NCBI GenBank assembly: GCA_041563315.1
Contig: JBFFNE010000002.1
Coordinates: 14,290 to 78,289, forward strand
Length of the DNA: 64,000 bases
Origin: JBFEYJ01 sp041563315
GTDB taxonomy: Bacteria > Pseudomonadota > Gammaproteobacteria > Thiohalomonadales > Thiohalomonadaceae
Direction: 5' to 3'
Shown: positions 1 through 9,073 of the stretch, piece after piece
Position numbering within the stretch: the first letter of the stretch is position 1
Layout: each line of letters opens with the position of its first letter
The notes under the pieces: generated by a model
What the model was told of the DNA's origin: nothing
Seen by the model: only the letters and a program-made list of their open reading frames with translations
Databases searched by the model: none
Position numbers and translations under genes: made by a program

Positions 1-62
1 GGTATGGGGGAGCTGATAGACGGAGCTATGCAGCAGGCGCCACAACCGGGACGGCATTTCAT
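1..62 (-). CDS. YkgJ-family cysteine-cluster protein, N-terminal fragment
   Basis: Only the first 20 codons lie in the window; the rest is beyond base 1. The translation begins MKCRPGCGACCIAPSISSPI, whose spaced cysteines and the CGACC-IAPSISSPI pattern are typical of small zinc/iron-chelating cysteine-cluster proteins of the YkgJ type. The ATG at 60-62 (read on the minus strand) is preceded by an AGGAG about 11 bases upstream, and that AGGAG overlaps the stop codon of the upstream gene, so the two are probably cotranscribed. The family assignment is from recall of the conserved N-terminus, not a search. The biochemical role of the family is poorly defined. Confidence 0.65.
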   Translation of the reverse strand, partial: MKCRPGCGACCIAPSISSPI

Positions 63-75
63 AATTCGACAGCTC

Positions 76-315
76 CTAGGTGAGCCAGTGCACGAGGTAA
101 TACAGCATGAACCCTTCTGAGGAGCGGGACGGGCCGATCACCTTGGCTGCGTAGAGATCTTTTGTGTCATCGGCGGCATTGATGGCCTGCTCGACGCTGT
201 CGTAGACGGTAACGCAGTTATCGGGAAATCGGCTTCGGTGTTTACGCGGCGTGTAGATCACCGCATAGTGCTCCTGCACCAGGTTGGTTTGGGCGTCCCT
301 CGTCGGTAACGGCAT
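76..315 (-). CDS. Hypothetical 79-residue protein downstream of pyrE
   Basis: A small ORF reading MPLPTRDAQT... to a Trp-Leu-Thr end. I chose the ATG at 313-315 because a GGGAGA stretch precedes it and because the longer upstream extension would overlap the end of pyrE. It starts 25 bases after pyrE stops and ends just before the cysteine-cluster gene, so the three probably form one transcript. The protein is soluble, without signal peptide or membrane segment; an aromatic-rich core (YAVIYTPRKHRSRFPDN) and a C-terminal GFMLYYLVHW patch are visible. I do not recognise a family and assign no function. Confidence 0.6.
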   Translation of the reverse strand: MPLPTRDAQTNLVQEHYAVIYTPRKHRSRFPDNCVTVYDSVEQAINAADDTKDLYAAKVIGPSRSSEGFMLYYLVHWLT

Positions 316-340
316 CGCGCTCTCCCGGGTTAGGTCCAGC

Positions 341-982
341 TCACACGCCGTAGCGGCTGCGATAGGCCTGGATTGCTTGCAGGTGCTCGCCCATGGCGGC
401 ATCCTTCTTAAGGTATTCCATCAGGTCGCTGAGGTTGATGATACTGGCAACCTTGAGGCCAAAATTCTGTTCCACCTCCTGGATCGCCGACAATTCACCC
501 TTGCCTTTTTCCTGACGATCGAGGGCGATAACCACACCGGAGGCGGTGGCGCCGGCAGTCGCAATGATCTCCATCGCTTCGCCGATGGCGGTGCCAGCGG
601 TGATCACATCATCGATGATCAGGATACGCCCCTGCAGAGAGGCGCCAACGATGTTACCGCCCTCGCCGTGGTCCTTGGCCTCCTTGCGGTTGAAGCAGTA
701 GGGGACGTTGCGTCGGTACCGGTCATACAGGGCCACCGCCGTAGTGGCGGCCAGCGGGATCCCCTTGTAGGCTGGCCCGAACAGGGTGTCGAATTCGATG
801 CCCGAATCCTGGATCGCCGCTGCGTAGAAACGACTTAGACGGGTGAGGTGTTCGCCGGTGTTGAACAGTCCGGCATTGAAGAAGTAGGGGCTGATGCGGC
901 CGGACTTGAGCGTGAATTGGCCAAAGCGGAGTACCTGATTTTCGATGGCAAATTCGATGAATTCCCGCTTGTAGTCCTGCAT
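341..982 (-). CDS. pyrE: Orotate phosphoribosyltransferase
   Basis: Transfers phosphoribosyl from PRPP to orotate, giving OMP in de novo pyrimidine synthesis; cytosolic dimer. At 213 residues it has the usual length. The N-terminus (FIEFAIENQVLRFGQFTLKS) is characteristic, and the type I PRPP-binding loop ILIIDDVITAGTA lies at about 120-132. The gene is divergent from xthA across a 133-base gap that must carry both promoters. pyrE next to an exonuclease III gene on the opposite strand is a common gammaproteobacterial arrangement. Other pyrimidine genes sit about 16 kb away (pyrC', pyrB, pyrR). Start and length agree with the family, so the call is firm. Confidence 0.96.
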   Translation of the reverse strand: MQDYKREFIEFAIENQVLRFGQFTLKSGRISPYFFNAGLFNTGEHLTRLSRFYAAAIQDSGIEFDTLFGPAYKGIPLAATTAVALYDRYRRNVPYCFNRKEAKDHGEGGNIVGASLQGRILIIDDVITAGTAIGEAMEIIATAGATASGVVIALDRQEKGKGELSAIQEVEQNFGLKVASIINLSDLMEYLKKDAAMGEHLQAIQAYRSRYGV

Positions 983-1115
983 GCTGGCAAACTCCGTCTG
1001 TCTGTGATTTGGAAAGGGGGCCTATTGTAGCAGCGGCACCCCGGTGGTGCACCGTGCCTTTCCTGTCGAGTTTGGGTATGCTTTGGCGCCGTGTCGAGCC
1101 AACAGCGAGAAAAGC

Positions 1116-1907
1116 ATGCGAATCATCACCGCCAACCTTAATGGTATCCGCTCCGCCGCCAAAAAGGGTTTTTTTGAGTGGATGGTGGCACAACAACCGG
1201 ATGTGCTGTGTGTCCAGGAGACCAAGGCACAGGAGCACCAGCTCGAGGCCGAACTGCATTTCCCCCGGGGATATCACGCCTACTTCTGCGATGCGCAGAA
1301 GAAGGGTTATTCCGGCGTGGCCATCTACAGCCGGAAGATACCCGATAAGGTTACCTGCGGGCTGGGCGAGGGGTTCGAGGATATGGATGCGGAGGGGCGC
1401 TTCATTCAGGCCGACTTTCAGACAGCGGGCGGCAAGCTGTCGCTGATCTCGCTCTATCTGCCTTCCGGTTCATCAGGGGATGAGCGCCAGCAGGTGAAAT
1501 TCAGCTTCATGGAGCGGTTCGAGGAGCGGTTGAAGAAGATGCGACGCCAACACCGGGAGTTCATTATCTGCGGCGACTGGAATATCGTGCACAAGGAGAT
1601 CGACATCAGGAACTTCAAGTCCAACCAGAAGAACTCCGGCTGCCTCCCTGAGGAGCGCGCCTGGTTGGATAAGCTGTACGGACCGATGGGGTATGTGGAT
1701 GCTTTTCGTGTGGTCGATAAGCGGCCGGAACAATATACCTGGTGGTCAAACCGGGGGCAGGCCTGGGCCAAAAATGTGGGGTGGCGTATCGATTATCAGG
1801 TGATCACACCAGGGCTGGGGGACACAGTCAAAACGGCCAGCATCTACAAGGATGAGCGTTTTTCGGATCACGCTCCTCTTATCATGGATTATGCGCTCGA
1901 ACTTTGA
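1116..1907 (+). CDS. xthA: Exodeoxyribonuclease III (AP endonuclease)
   Basis: A Mg-dependent AP endonuclease and 3'-5' exonuclease of base-excision repair. I start it at the ATG at 1116 (MRIITANLNGIRSA), which gives 263 residues, the usual size; the in-frame extension back to 1044 lies in the promoter region. Visible exonuclease-endonuclease-phosphatase motifs are NLNGIR near the N-terminus, the catalytic-Glu region VQETKAQ (about 32-38), GDWN in the middle and the terminal SDHAP with catalytic Asp and His. It is divergent from pyrE and convergent with the nuclease-fold gene that follows, with only 11 bases between the two stops. Confidence 0.94.
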   Translation: MRIITANLNGIRSAAKKGFFEWMVAQQPDVLCVQETKAQEHQLEAELHFPRGYHAYFCDAQKKGYSGVAIYSRKIPDKVTCGLGEGFEDMDAEGRFIQADFQTAGGKLSLISLYLPSGSSGDERQQVKFSFMERFEERLKKMRRQHREFIICGDWNIVHKEIDIRNFKSNQKNSGCLPEERAWLDKLYGPMGYVDAFRVVDKRPEQYTWWSNRGQAWAKNVGWRIDYQVITPGLGDTVKTASIYKDERFSDHAPLIMDYALEL

Positions 1908-1918
1908 GCAGGTAATGG

Positions 1919-2785
1919 CTATTGGACCTGCTCAAGCTGAAAGGGGTGCGACAGTTCCAGGTAGGGGGTCCCGTTGCGCCGGCCAAGCCAACCGCGTAGA
2001 ACGACTGTGCGCTGGACCAGTGCATTGAGATCCAGCCCGGCCTCACGAAAGAGCCGTAGGCGGGAGTGTTTGACCGCGACGCGCAGCCTGTCGCCGAAAA
2101 ACAGATAGCTGTAAGAGCGTTTTTTCTCAATCCGGACAACCTGGCCACGTAGGCGAACGAAGCGGTTTCGCAGGGCCGCGAGGTTTCTCAACGATTTGAC
2201 CTGATAGGCCGGCAGCTTCCAGATCCCCAAGCGCTGGCTGCGAGCCTTGTTTTCGATGTCGTAATAGCGTTCGGCATTTTGCAGATTGGGCCATTCGAAA
2301 CGGGCGTAGGCAAGACCCTTCTGCAGCAGCAGGGCATTCAGATTTTGTGCATCGTCCAGAAAGACGTGGGCCAGCACACGGTGGTATCGGTCTTCGCGCT
2401 GTAGGTCATACCGTAACTGAACCTGCTTTTCCTCCGCATGCGCTTTGAGAAAAAGCCGTGCCTCCTCGCCCAGCGGTTCACCGGCCAGGTTATGGTGCGC
2501 GACTTCCGGGGCATCGATGCCAAGCAGACGCACACGTCGTCCGTCAGCGAGGACGAGTGTGTCGCCATCAAGCACCTTGGCTACCTGGCCGTAGCTGTCG
2601 TAAGGGGTGGGGGTCAGTTCCTTGAGCTTGTGCGAGGTAGCAGGAGGAGTATCGCCGTAGTGGGTGTTGCCGGAGCTGTCCTGCCAACGGTAGATCCCGG
2701 CGTCGCTAACCGGTGCGGCCAATACGAGGCAGGCGAGAATTACCGCACGTGGCTGCCACGACCCCATCCCTGGTGAGATACACAT
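1919..2785 (-). CDS. DUF4124 / thermonuclease (SNase-like) fusion protein, secreted
   Basis: 288 residues. A signal peptide covers roughly 1-29 (hydrophobic VILACLVLAAPVSDA). A short DUF4124 module follows (GIYRWQDSSGNTHYGDTPP), then a staphylococcal-nuclease fold from about 67 (VAKVLDGDTLVLADGRRVRLLG, IDAPEV) to about 200 with the YARFEW and GIWK motifs. The remaining C-terminal part (about 205-288) looks like an OB-type or DUF-like extension. The likely activity is Ca-dependent phosphodiesterase or nuclease action in the periplasm or outside the cell. The start at 2785 has an AAGGAGTG eight bases upstream. DUF4124 modules are common on secreted gammaproteobacterial proteins; their role is unknown. 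Confidence 0.85.
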   Translation of the reverse strand: MCISPGMGSWQPRAVILACLVLAAPVSDAGIYRWQDSSGNTHYGDTPPATSHKLKELTPTPYDSYGQVAKVLDGDTLVLADGRRVRLLGIDAPEVAHHNLAGEPLGEEARLFLKAHAEEKQVQLRYDLQREDRYHRVLAHVFLDDAQNLNALLLQKGLAYARFEWPNLQNAERYYDIENKARSQRLGIWKLPAYQVKSLRNLAALRNRFVRLRGQVVRIEKKRSYSYLFFGDRLRVAVKHSRLRLFREAGLDLNALVQRTVVLRGWLGRRNGTPYLELSHPFQLEQVQ

Positions 2786-2887
2786 TGTTCAGCACTCCTT
2801 TGCCAATACCCCTTTAGCCTACCACGTGCGTGTTGTCAGGCAAATCCTGTGATGTCCTGTAGCCGATCGATACCGTCACTCAAGTGG

Positions 2888-3853
2888 TTATTGGCCAGAG
2901 AGGGTATAGATCCGGTATTTCTCCATGATGTCGATAGAGTTGAGGTAATCCGGACTGGCGGCCTTGTAGATCAGACTCACCCCTTGATAATAGGGTAGGG
3001 TGCCGGCCTCCCGGATCACCTTTTGCCCCTCAGTCGAGAGGGCGAAATCGACAAAATCCTTGATTTCTGGGCGTTCCCGATAGGTATCTGACACCACCAG
3101 GAACAGCAGGCGATAAAGGTGATATTGCCCCGAGCGCAATGACTCCATGGTGGGTTCGATGCCCTCCAATTTGAGCATTTTTACTGGCCGGTGGCGACTG
3201 CTGCTAACGCCGCTGACCGCAAGGCCGTAGGGGTCTTCGGCCACCGCCTGTTCGATTTTCCCCGATGAGGGGAGAACGGTTGCATTAACACTGAACGCTT
3301 GATCCGTATTATTGAACAGCTGTTGGCGCAGGGTGCGGCCGACACCGGAAATCTTACCCTGACGGACATAGAGCCGGATGGGCCGGTCGCTGTCGGCACC
3401 AAGCTGACTCCAGCGGGTAATCTTCCCGGTCAGCACATCACGCAACTTTTCCCGGCTGAGGGACTTGATTAGCGGATGTTGCTGATTGACGATCACCACC
3501 AGGGCATCCCAGCCGAAAGGGATGATTTTGATCTTCTTTTCGCTCTCTTCGATGCTGTAACTGCCGTCGCTGTTTTTAAACACCAAAGGCAGCCGACAGC
3601 TTCCGCCCATGTCCGTATGCTGGGCGGATACCTCACGCAGTCCCTTGGTGGCACCGCCGCCGTTGAGGATGATGCGGGTGCCGGTTTTTTGCTCGTAGGC
3701 ACTGGCCAGATCCTGCATGAAGCCGAGTTTGGAGATGCCGCATCCCACCCAGTGCAACTCCTTGTCGGCCGCATAACCGGGGGCGAGCCAACCAGAGAAC
3801 AACGCAGTGAAAAGCAGCACAGTGGCAGTGCGGCTGAATAATGGATTCTGCAT
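2888..3853 (-). CDS. PstS-like periplasmic substrate-binding protein
   Basis: A type II periplasmic binding protein of the phosphate/PBP-like superfamily, 321 residues from the ATG at 3853. That start leads directly into a signal peptide (TATVLLFTALFSGWLAPGYA, then AD), has an AAGGA upstream, and is preferred to the longer ORF from 3910. Visible features are GGGATKGLREV in the first lobe, IPFGWDALVVIVNQQHPL with a conserved Trp, LRDVLTGKITRWSQLG, and DFVDFALSTEGQKVI near the end, as in PstS-type proteins. No permease or ATPase genes are adjacent, so it is an orphan binding protein. The ligand may be phosphate or another oxyanion; the sequence does not decide. Confidence 0.82.
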   Translation of the reverse strand: MQNPLFSRTATVLLFTALFSGWLAPGYAADKELHWVGCGISKLGFMQDLASAYEQKTGTRIILNGGGATKGLREVSAQHTDMGGSCRLPLVFKNSDGSYSIEESEKKIKIIPFGWDALVVIVNQQHPLIKSLSREKLRDVLTGKITRWSQLGADSDRPIRLYVRQGKISGVGRTLRQQLFNNTDQAFSVNATVLPSSGKIEQAVAEDPYGLAVSGVSSSRHRPVKMLKLEGIEPTMESLRSGQYHLYRLLFLVVSDTYRERPEIKDFVDFALSTEGQKVIREAGTLPYYQGVSLIYKAASPDYLNSIDIMEKYRIYTLSGQ

Positions 3854-4289
3854 GGAGATGGTCCTTTTGTTATTCGTTCTTGGAGACGGTGTAACCAGCA
3901 CTATGGGCAACTGCGAATTGTTACACCTTTGTTAAGGTTAAATCGTCATAATCCAAGTGAGGGGTACTGAATCTGTGAGCAGGGTCACAATCTGAACCCC
4001 TCGTTTCCTCCTGTTGAAGTGAGAACCGGCTCATCCAGGATGGCGGTGGTGTCACCCCGGCCGTGGCAGTACACTGTGCGTTTGCAGAGCGACTCACACC
4101 AGTAATGAAAGCTGAAAACCGCCTATTTCCGGACGCCCCTTTGGCGCCGAAGCAAACCGGTCTCCTTGGCCCCGGGCTGTATTCACACCTGGATGGGAGG
4201 GCAAAGGGGCGATCTGTGCATGCCCTAAAGCGTGAGAGAGCCCGTTTATTCGCGTTAGCCATGAAACCGGACACGGGGGAGCGGTAAGT
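3854..4289. other. Divergent intergenic region, no gene seen
   Basis: 436 bases between the PstS-like gene (leftward) and the AmpG-like gene (rightward). An AT-rich stretch at about 3915-3960 could hold the leftward promoter. A GGGGGAG ribosome-binding site lies just before the AmpG start. Short ORFs here have no recognisable product. I looked for PhoB-type direct repeats and saw no convincing pair. Confidence 0.5.
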
Positions 4290-5873
4290 ATGGAAAGCGT
4301 GCAGCACAGTTGGCGTGAGGCGTGGAATGCCTGGACCCGGCCACAGGTCATTGCCATGCTTTTTCTCGGTTTTTCCGCAGGGATCCCGATTCTGTTGATC
4401 TTCTCTTCGCTCTCTTTGTGGCTGCGCGAAGCGGGAGTTGAACGAGCGGCGGTGACTTTCTTCAGTTGGGCGGCACTGGGTTATTCCTTCAAGTTCGTTT
4501 GGGCACCCATCATTGACAAATTACCCCTCCCGGTATTGACAGGTTTTTTTGGACAGCGCCGTTCATGGCTGCTTGTCGCCCAATTGGCGATAGTGACGGC
4601 TATTTGCTGGATGGCGATAACCAATCCTGCGGGGTCCGAAAGCGCTTTGAGCACCATGGCGCTGGCGGCTGTGTTGCTGGGCTTTTCCTCAGCGACGCAG
4701 GATATCGTCATCGATGCCTATCGTATCGAAGTGGCGAAGAACGAGTGGCAGGCGATGATGTCTGCCACCTATATTGCCGGCTACCGTACCGGCATGCTGG
4801 TGGCGGGAGCCGGTGCGCTGTTCCTGGCGGATACCTTCGGGTCCACTAAGGAGGTGTACAGCCATCAGGCATGGATGTGGACCTATTTCTGCATGGCGGG
4901 CGTCATGCTGGTGGGTATCGTCACAACAGTGCTGATTAGGGAGCCCCAGACCTCGGCGGCGAATAGCAAACACCTGCATGGCCTGTCTGAGTACCTGAGA
5001 TTTCTGCTTTTGTTTGTGTTGATGATTGGCGGTTTGATTGGCAGTTATGTCAGCGTGCAGCCGGTTACCGAAAGTCTGAAGTTGTGGATGGCAGGAACGG
5101 TGAACAGCTTCTTTTCCGCCTTTGTGATAGAAGCCCTGCGTCTGTTCATTTCAGTGGCGGGTGCATTGCTGGTTGGACGGGCAGCCGTCGGCCTGAAGGT
5201 TGCGGATCGGCAGGTGCTGCAGGAAACCTATATCGATCCCGTGTCGGATTTTTTTCGACGCTACGGCATCGGGGTAGCCTGGTTTTTGTTGATGCTGATC
5301 GGCTTCTACCGTGTCTCCGATATCGTGCTGGGTGTGGTTTCCAATGTCTTTTACCAGGACCTGGGGTTTAGTAAAAACGAGATCGCCGGAGTTACCAAGT
5401 CATTCGGCCTGGCTATGGTTCTCCTGGGAGGTTTTCTCGGGGGGACATTGACCGTCCGTTTCGGTGTTATCCGAATGCTGTTCGTGGGTGCCGTCCTGTC
5501 GGCACTGACTAACCTGTTATTTCTCGTGCTGGCGAACACGGGTTACGACCTGACGACACTGGTGGTCGTTATTGCCGCGGATAATATCAGCGCTGGATTG
5601 GCCAGTGCGGCCTTCATTGCCTTTTTATCCAGTCTGACGAACATTTCCTTTACGGCAATGCAATATGCGATCTTCAGCTCCATGATGACGCTGTTTCCGA
5701 AACTGTTGGGGGGGTATTCGGGGGGGGTTGTCGATAGCTGGGGTTACGATAATTTCTTTATTTTGACCACCTTGATGGGCTTACCTGTGCTGTTTCTGGT
5801 TTGGTATGCCGGGCGGTTGCTCAACCCCTCTGAGTTGGGAACGGAAGCGGTACCAGCGGAGAGCCGTGCATGA
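4290..5873 (+). CDS. ampG: AmpG-like muropeptide permease (MFS)
   Basis: A polytopic inner-membrane protein of the major facilitator superfamily, 527 residues, with about 12-14 hydrophobic helices. The N-terminus (PQVIAMLFLGFSAGIPILLIFSSLSLWL, then FSWAALGYSFKFVWAPIIDKL) is the signature of AmpG, which imports GlcNAc-anhydroMurNAc-peptides for cell-wall recycling. FSSATQDIVIDAYRIE in the middle is also typical. It is longer than the classical 490-residue proteins because of an insertion with extra hydrophobic segments at about residues 230-300. The start follows a GGGGGAG Shine-Dalgarno. The next gene (TauE/SafE) begins 80 bases later. No ampD or beta-lactamase gene is nearby, so substrate is inferred from family only. 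Confidence 0.87.
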   Translation: MESVQHSWREAWNAWTRPQVIAMLFLGFSAGIPILLIFSSLSLWLREAGVERAAVTFFSWAALGYSFKFVWAPIIDKLPLPVLTGFFGQRRSWLLVAQLAIVTAICWMAITNPAGSESALSTMALAAVLLGFSSATQDIVIDAYRIEVAKNEWQAMMSATYIAGYRTGMLVAGAGALFLADTFGSTKEVYSHQAWMWTYFCMAGVMLVGIVTTVLIREPQTSAANSKHLHGLSEYLRFLLLFVLMIGGLIGSYVSVQPVTESLKLWMAGTVNSFFSAFVIEALRLFISVAGALLVGRAAVGLKVADRQVLQETYIDPVSDFFRRYGIGVAWFLLMLIGFYRVSDIVLGVVSNVFYQDLGFSKNEIAGVTKSFGLAMVLLGGFLGGTLTVRFGVIRMLFVGAVLSALTNLLFLVLANTGYDLTTLVVVIAADNISAGLASAAFIAFLSSLTNISFTAMQYAIFSSMMTLFPKLLGGYSGGVVDSWGYDNFFILTTLMGLPVLFLVWYAGRLLNPSELGTEAVPAESRA

Positions 5874-5953
5874 AACGAAAACATCATAATGTGGATTTTT
5901 CCGACGTGAATATTTGCCTACTGGTAGGTCTTGCGATTTCAGGCAGTAAATAA

Positions 5954-6634
5954 ATGATCGAAATTAACTATCTCGTGGCCTTTACGGTCGGTCTCTTCGG
6001 GGGGGTGCACTGCGTCGGTATGTGCGGCGGCATTGTTGGGGCACTTAGTTTCGGTCTGCCACAGCAGGCCCGTGGCCGTTTTGTGGCGCTCCTGCCTTAT
6101 CTGATCAATTACAACCTCGGACGCCTGTTGAGCTATACCTTGGGTGGTGCCCTGGTGGGGGGGATCGGTGCCATGGCGGCCAATATGGTGGCGCTGCATC
6201 AGGCGCAGACATTCCTGCAGGTGATCGCGGGCTTATTTATGGTGGCTATGGGCCTCTACTTGGGTGGCTGGTGGTACGGTATGAGCCGACTGGAGCGGCT
6301 TGGCGGCAGAGCGTGGCGTTTCATTGAGCCGGTTGGCCGGCGTCTGTTGCCTGTGAGGCACACGGGGCAAGCGCTGCTTATGGGGTTTGTCTGGGGCTGG
6401 TTACCCTGCGGTCTGGTCTACAGTGCTCTGATCTGGGCGGTCTCTGCCGGTAGTGCGCAAGAGGGGGCTTTATTGTTGCTGAGTTTTGGCCTGGGGACGC
6501 TACCCAATCTGATGTTAATGGGAATTCTTGCCGGAAAGCTTACGGCGCTGCTGCGACGGCCACTGGTCATGCACCTTGCCGGCGCAGCAGTGACAGTCAT
6601 TGGCCTTTTTTATATCGTCCGGCCACTTTTCTGA
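5954..6634 (+). CDS. TauE/SafE-family (COG2836-type) membrane protein
   Basis: 226 residues with about six hydrophobic helices. The N-terminal motif GLFGGVHCVGMCGGIVGAL, with the conserved His-Cys...Met-Cys cluster, and the repeat-like WGWLPCGLVYSAL in the second half define the short TauE/SafE subfamily. Family members are annotated as sulfite/organosulfonate exporters, but the HC-x-x-MC form is often next to copper or cbb3-oxidase assembly genes, so metal handling is a real alternative. Here the neighbours (ampG upstream, DUF4426 gene convergent downstream) do not decide. The gene starts at ATG 5954 after a weak AGGCAG. Confidence 0.78.
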   Translation: MIEINYLVAFTVGLFGGVHCVGMCGGIVGALSFGLPQQARGRFVALLPYLINYNLGRLLSYTLGGALVGGIGAMAANMVALHQAQTFLQVIAGLFMVAMGLYLGGWWYGMSRLERLGGRAWRFIEPVGRRLLPVRHTGQALLMGFVWGWLPCGLVYSALIWAVSAGSAQEGALLLLSFGLGTLPNLMLMGILAGKLTALLRRPLVMHLAGAAVTVIGLFYIVRPLF

Positions 6635-6753
6635 AGACATTCTGGGGCTCAGGCGCCGGTAGACTCAGGATGACACCCTGGCGGTCCTAGCGGCAGTCAG
6701 CGATTGTGAGTGCTCGCCAGGAGCAGGGTGTCAGGCAGGTTGCCGTCAGTTTT

Positions 6754-7203
6754 TCAGTCAACAAAGAACTGCTGTTTGAAGCGGATGTTGCGCACGAGAC
6801 TTTCGCCATCAGGGACGACCTGTATATCAAAATTCAGGGTCTCCTCGTCGGTGACCGGCAGCTCGGCCAGATAATAGATGGCCCCGCGTTCGGTAACTTC
6901 CTTCATGTCCAGTTTTCGTTGTTTACCATAAAGATTGGTAGCGGTACCACTGACCTTGCCGGAGACCGGCTGATAGTCACCGTTGTCCCGCTTCTGCACC
7001 GTGATGTTGACTACGGCATGGTAGCGACTGCGTGTCAGCCCATGCGCGCGCGCCACGTCAGGGCTTAGCATGTTAGAGATGAAGGCATTGTAGTGGATAC
7101 GGTAGTTATCGAACTGTTCTACCTGCTCTGCGTTGGCAGAAACAGCCGTGGCCAGAAAAAACATCATGGCAAACAAGTGGCGCAAGCGTGGTCGAGTGAT
7201 CAT
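6754..7203 (-). CDS. DUF4426 secreted protein
   Basis: 149 residues from the ATG at 7203. This start lies six bases after AAGGAG; the ATG at 7209 would directly abut that ribosome-binding site. A signal peptide (HLFAMMFFLATAVSANA) is followed by the DUF4426 region (NYRIHYNAFISNMLSPDVARAHGLTRSR, then VTVQKRDNG-like and NLYGKQRKLDMKEVTE). The function is unknown. Location directly downstream of metX-metW is conserved in many gammaproteobacteria, and the protein is probably periplasmic. The gap to metW is 33 bases, compatible with one operon. Confidence 0.85.
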   Translation of the reverse strand: MITRPRLRHLFAMMFFLATAVSANAEQVEQFDNYRIHYNAFISNMLSPDVARAHGLTRSRYHAVVNITVQKRDNGDYQPVSGKVSGTATNLYGKQRKLDMKEVTERGAIYYLAELPVTDEETLNFDIQVVPDGESLVRNIRFKQQFFVD

Positions 7204-7236
7204 TTCCATCTCCTTGTTATCGGTTCTCGATCAAAA

Positions 7237-7857
7237 CTATAGACCAGATGGCTGGCCGTGTCTGAAGCGATAGAGGGCGATCTCGCCAAGGATATTGGGT
7301 AGGAGCTTCATGCCGAAGCTGCTACGGTGAGCAGTGTCGACCACATTGCGTTGCAAGATGTTAATATTCAGTTTGTGGCACAGGGCCTCGAAATCCTTGA
7401 GGGTGCAAAGGTGGATATTCGGGGTATTGTACCAGTCGTTGGGCAGGGCTCGAGATTGCGGCATCCGCCCGCCAAGCGCCAGTTGGACACGGCTGCTCCA
7501 GTGACCGAAATTGGGGAAGGTGACGATACCCTCGCGCCCGACGCGCAGCATCTCGCTCAGTAGCCGACTTGGGTAGTGGACCGCCTGGATGGTTTGCGTC
7601 ATCACCACGTAGTCGAAGGAGTTGTCGTCAAAGTAGTCGGTCAGTCCGGCGTCCAGATCGCTTTGAATCACACTCACGCCCCGCTGGATACAGCTGACGA
7701 CGTTGTCCGGGTCGATCTCCAGACCGTAGCCGTCAACATCGCGTGTGCGCTTCAGGTGGTCCAGCAGTGTGCCGTCGCCACAGCCAAGATCGAGTACCCG
7801 GCTTCCCGGCTGGATCCACTCACTGATGATCGCCAGATCGGGGCGCAGAGCGGTCAT
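7237..7857 (-). CDS. metW: Methionine biosynthesis protein MetW
   Basis: 206 residues, SAM-dependent methyltransferase fold. Motif I is RVLDLGCGDGTLLDHL at about 20-35, and the FDYVVMTQTIQAVHYP and GREGIVTFPNFGHW segments are diagnostic of MetW. MetW accompanies MetX and is reported to be needed for full homoserine acyltransferase function in methionine synthesis; its own methyl acceptor is not established. The start codon overlaps the metX stop by four bases (ATGA), a sign of translational coupling. Both read leftward with the DUF4426 gene. Confidence 0.95.
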   Translation of the reverse strand: MTALRPDLAIISEWIQPGSRVLDLGCGDGTLLDHLKRTRDVDGYGLEIDPDNVVSCIQRGVSVIQSDLDAGLTDYFDDNSFDYVVMTQTIQAVHYPSRLLSEMLRVGREGIVTFPNFGHWSSRVQLALGGRMPQSRALPNDWYNTPNIHLCTLKDFEALCHKLNINILQRNVVDTAHRSSFGMKLLPNILGEIALYRFRHGQPSGL

Positions 7858-9002
7858 GGCGACACCTCCCTGGCAACGTGTTCCATGTAGGAGCAGAAGA
7901 CATCGAAGTAGTGTGGAATGGGAATGAGGAAGGCATCATGGCCATGGTGCGCCTCAACCTCGGCATAACTGACACTTTTGTCACCATCGAGCAGTGCCTT
8001 GACGATCTCGCGCGAACGCTCCGGTGAGAAGCGCCAGTCGCTGGTAAAGGAGACCACCAGAAACTTGGCCTGAACCCCGGCAAGGGCAGCCGAGAGGTCG
8101 CCTTCATACTCTGATGCCGGATCGAAATAGTCGAGCGCTTTGGTCATCAGTAGGTAGGTGTTGGCATCAAAGCGTTCGACAAACGATTCACCCTGGTAAC
8201 GCAGGTAGCTTTCGACCTGAAATTCCACATCAAAGCCGAAACTGATTTTTCCCTCCCGCAGCTCGCGGCCAAATTTCTTGCGCATGGCATCGTCAGAGAG
8301 GTAGGTGATGTGGCCGAGCATGCGGGCGATCTTGAGCCCCTGAGCAGGAACCACACCGTGGTCGGCATAGCGCCCTTCATGGAAATCGGGATCGGAACGC
8401 AGTGCCTGGCGCACCACCTCGTTGAAGGCAATGTTCTGTGCTGTGAGGTTAGGGGCGGCGGCGATGACCACGGCGTGGCGCAGCCGATCCGGATAGTCGA
8501 TCGCCCATTGCATTACCTGCATACCGCCAAGTGAACCACCGATGACCGCGGCCCACTGGTTAATCCCGAGCATGTCGGTCAGGCGCGCCTGACTGTTCAC
8601 CCAGTCGCGAACGGTGACGATAGGAAAATCCGGCCCCCATAAGGAACCGGTGTCAGGATTGATGGTATTGGGGCCTGTGGAGCCTTTGCAGCCACCCAGA
8701 TTGTTGAGGCTGACAACGAAAAAGGCGTTGGTATCAATGGGTTTACCGGGGCCGATGGCCGAATCCCACCAGCCGGGCTTTTTGTCCTCCATGCTGTGGA
8801 AGCCGGCGGCATGGTGGTCGCCGGAAAGAGCATGGCAGATGAGAACGGCATTGCTGCGTTCCGAATTGAGCTTGCCATAGGTCTCAAAGAACAGGTCGTA
8901 CTGCGCCAGCACACGACCACAATCGAGCATTAGTGGCTGTTCGAAATGATGGTGTTGGGTAGTGACCAGGCCGACGGAGTCGGCCGGGATGAATTCGGGC
9001 AT
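7854..9002 (-). CDS. metX: Homoserine O-acyltransferase MetX
   Basis: An alpha/beta-hydrolase-fold acyltransferase that activates homoserine for methionine synthesis. At 382 residues it matches the family. The nucleophile elbow GGSLGGMQ is visible at about 150-157, with the C-terminal catalytic Asp and His in SFTSDWRFSPE and HHGHDAFLI. MetX enzymes paired with MetW in gammaproteobacteria are often succinyltransferases despite the acetyltransferase label; acyl-CoA choice cannot be read safely here. The gene lies 71 bases after the dynamin-like gene and overlaps metW. With metF, ahcY and metK elsewhere in the window it covers part of methionine metabolism. Confidence 0.95.
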   Translation of the reverse strand: MPEFIPADSVGLVTTQHHHFEQPLMLDCGRVLAQYDLFFETYGKLNSERSNAVLICHALSGDHHAAGFHSMEDKKPGWWDSAIGPGKPIDTNAFFVVSLNNLGGCKGSTGPNTINPDTGSLWGPDFPIVTVRDWVNSQARLTDMLGINQWAAVIGGSLGGMQVMQWAIDYPDRLRHAVVIAAAPNLTAQNIAFNEVVRQALRSDPDFHEGRYADHGVVPAQGLKIARMLGHITYLSDDAMRKKFGRELREGKISFGFDVEFQVESYLRYQGESFVERFDANTYLLMTKALDYFDPASEYEGDLSAALAGVQAKFLVVSFTSDWRFSPERSREIVKALLDGDKSVSYAEVEAHHGHDAFLIPIPHYFDVFCSYMEHVAREVSP

Positions 9003-9073
9003 TTAGATTACTTTCTTCTTGGACGGCAACAACAGTGCAGCAAGTCTAATCAGCCACCATTGCCGGTGCAAGT

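Noticed and set aside
3911..3960. PhoB box before the PstS-like gene
   Set aside because: AT-rich words loosely resemble half-sites but no 11-base-spaced direct repeat pair could be placed.
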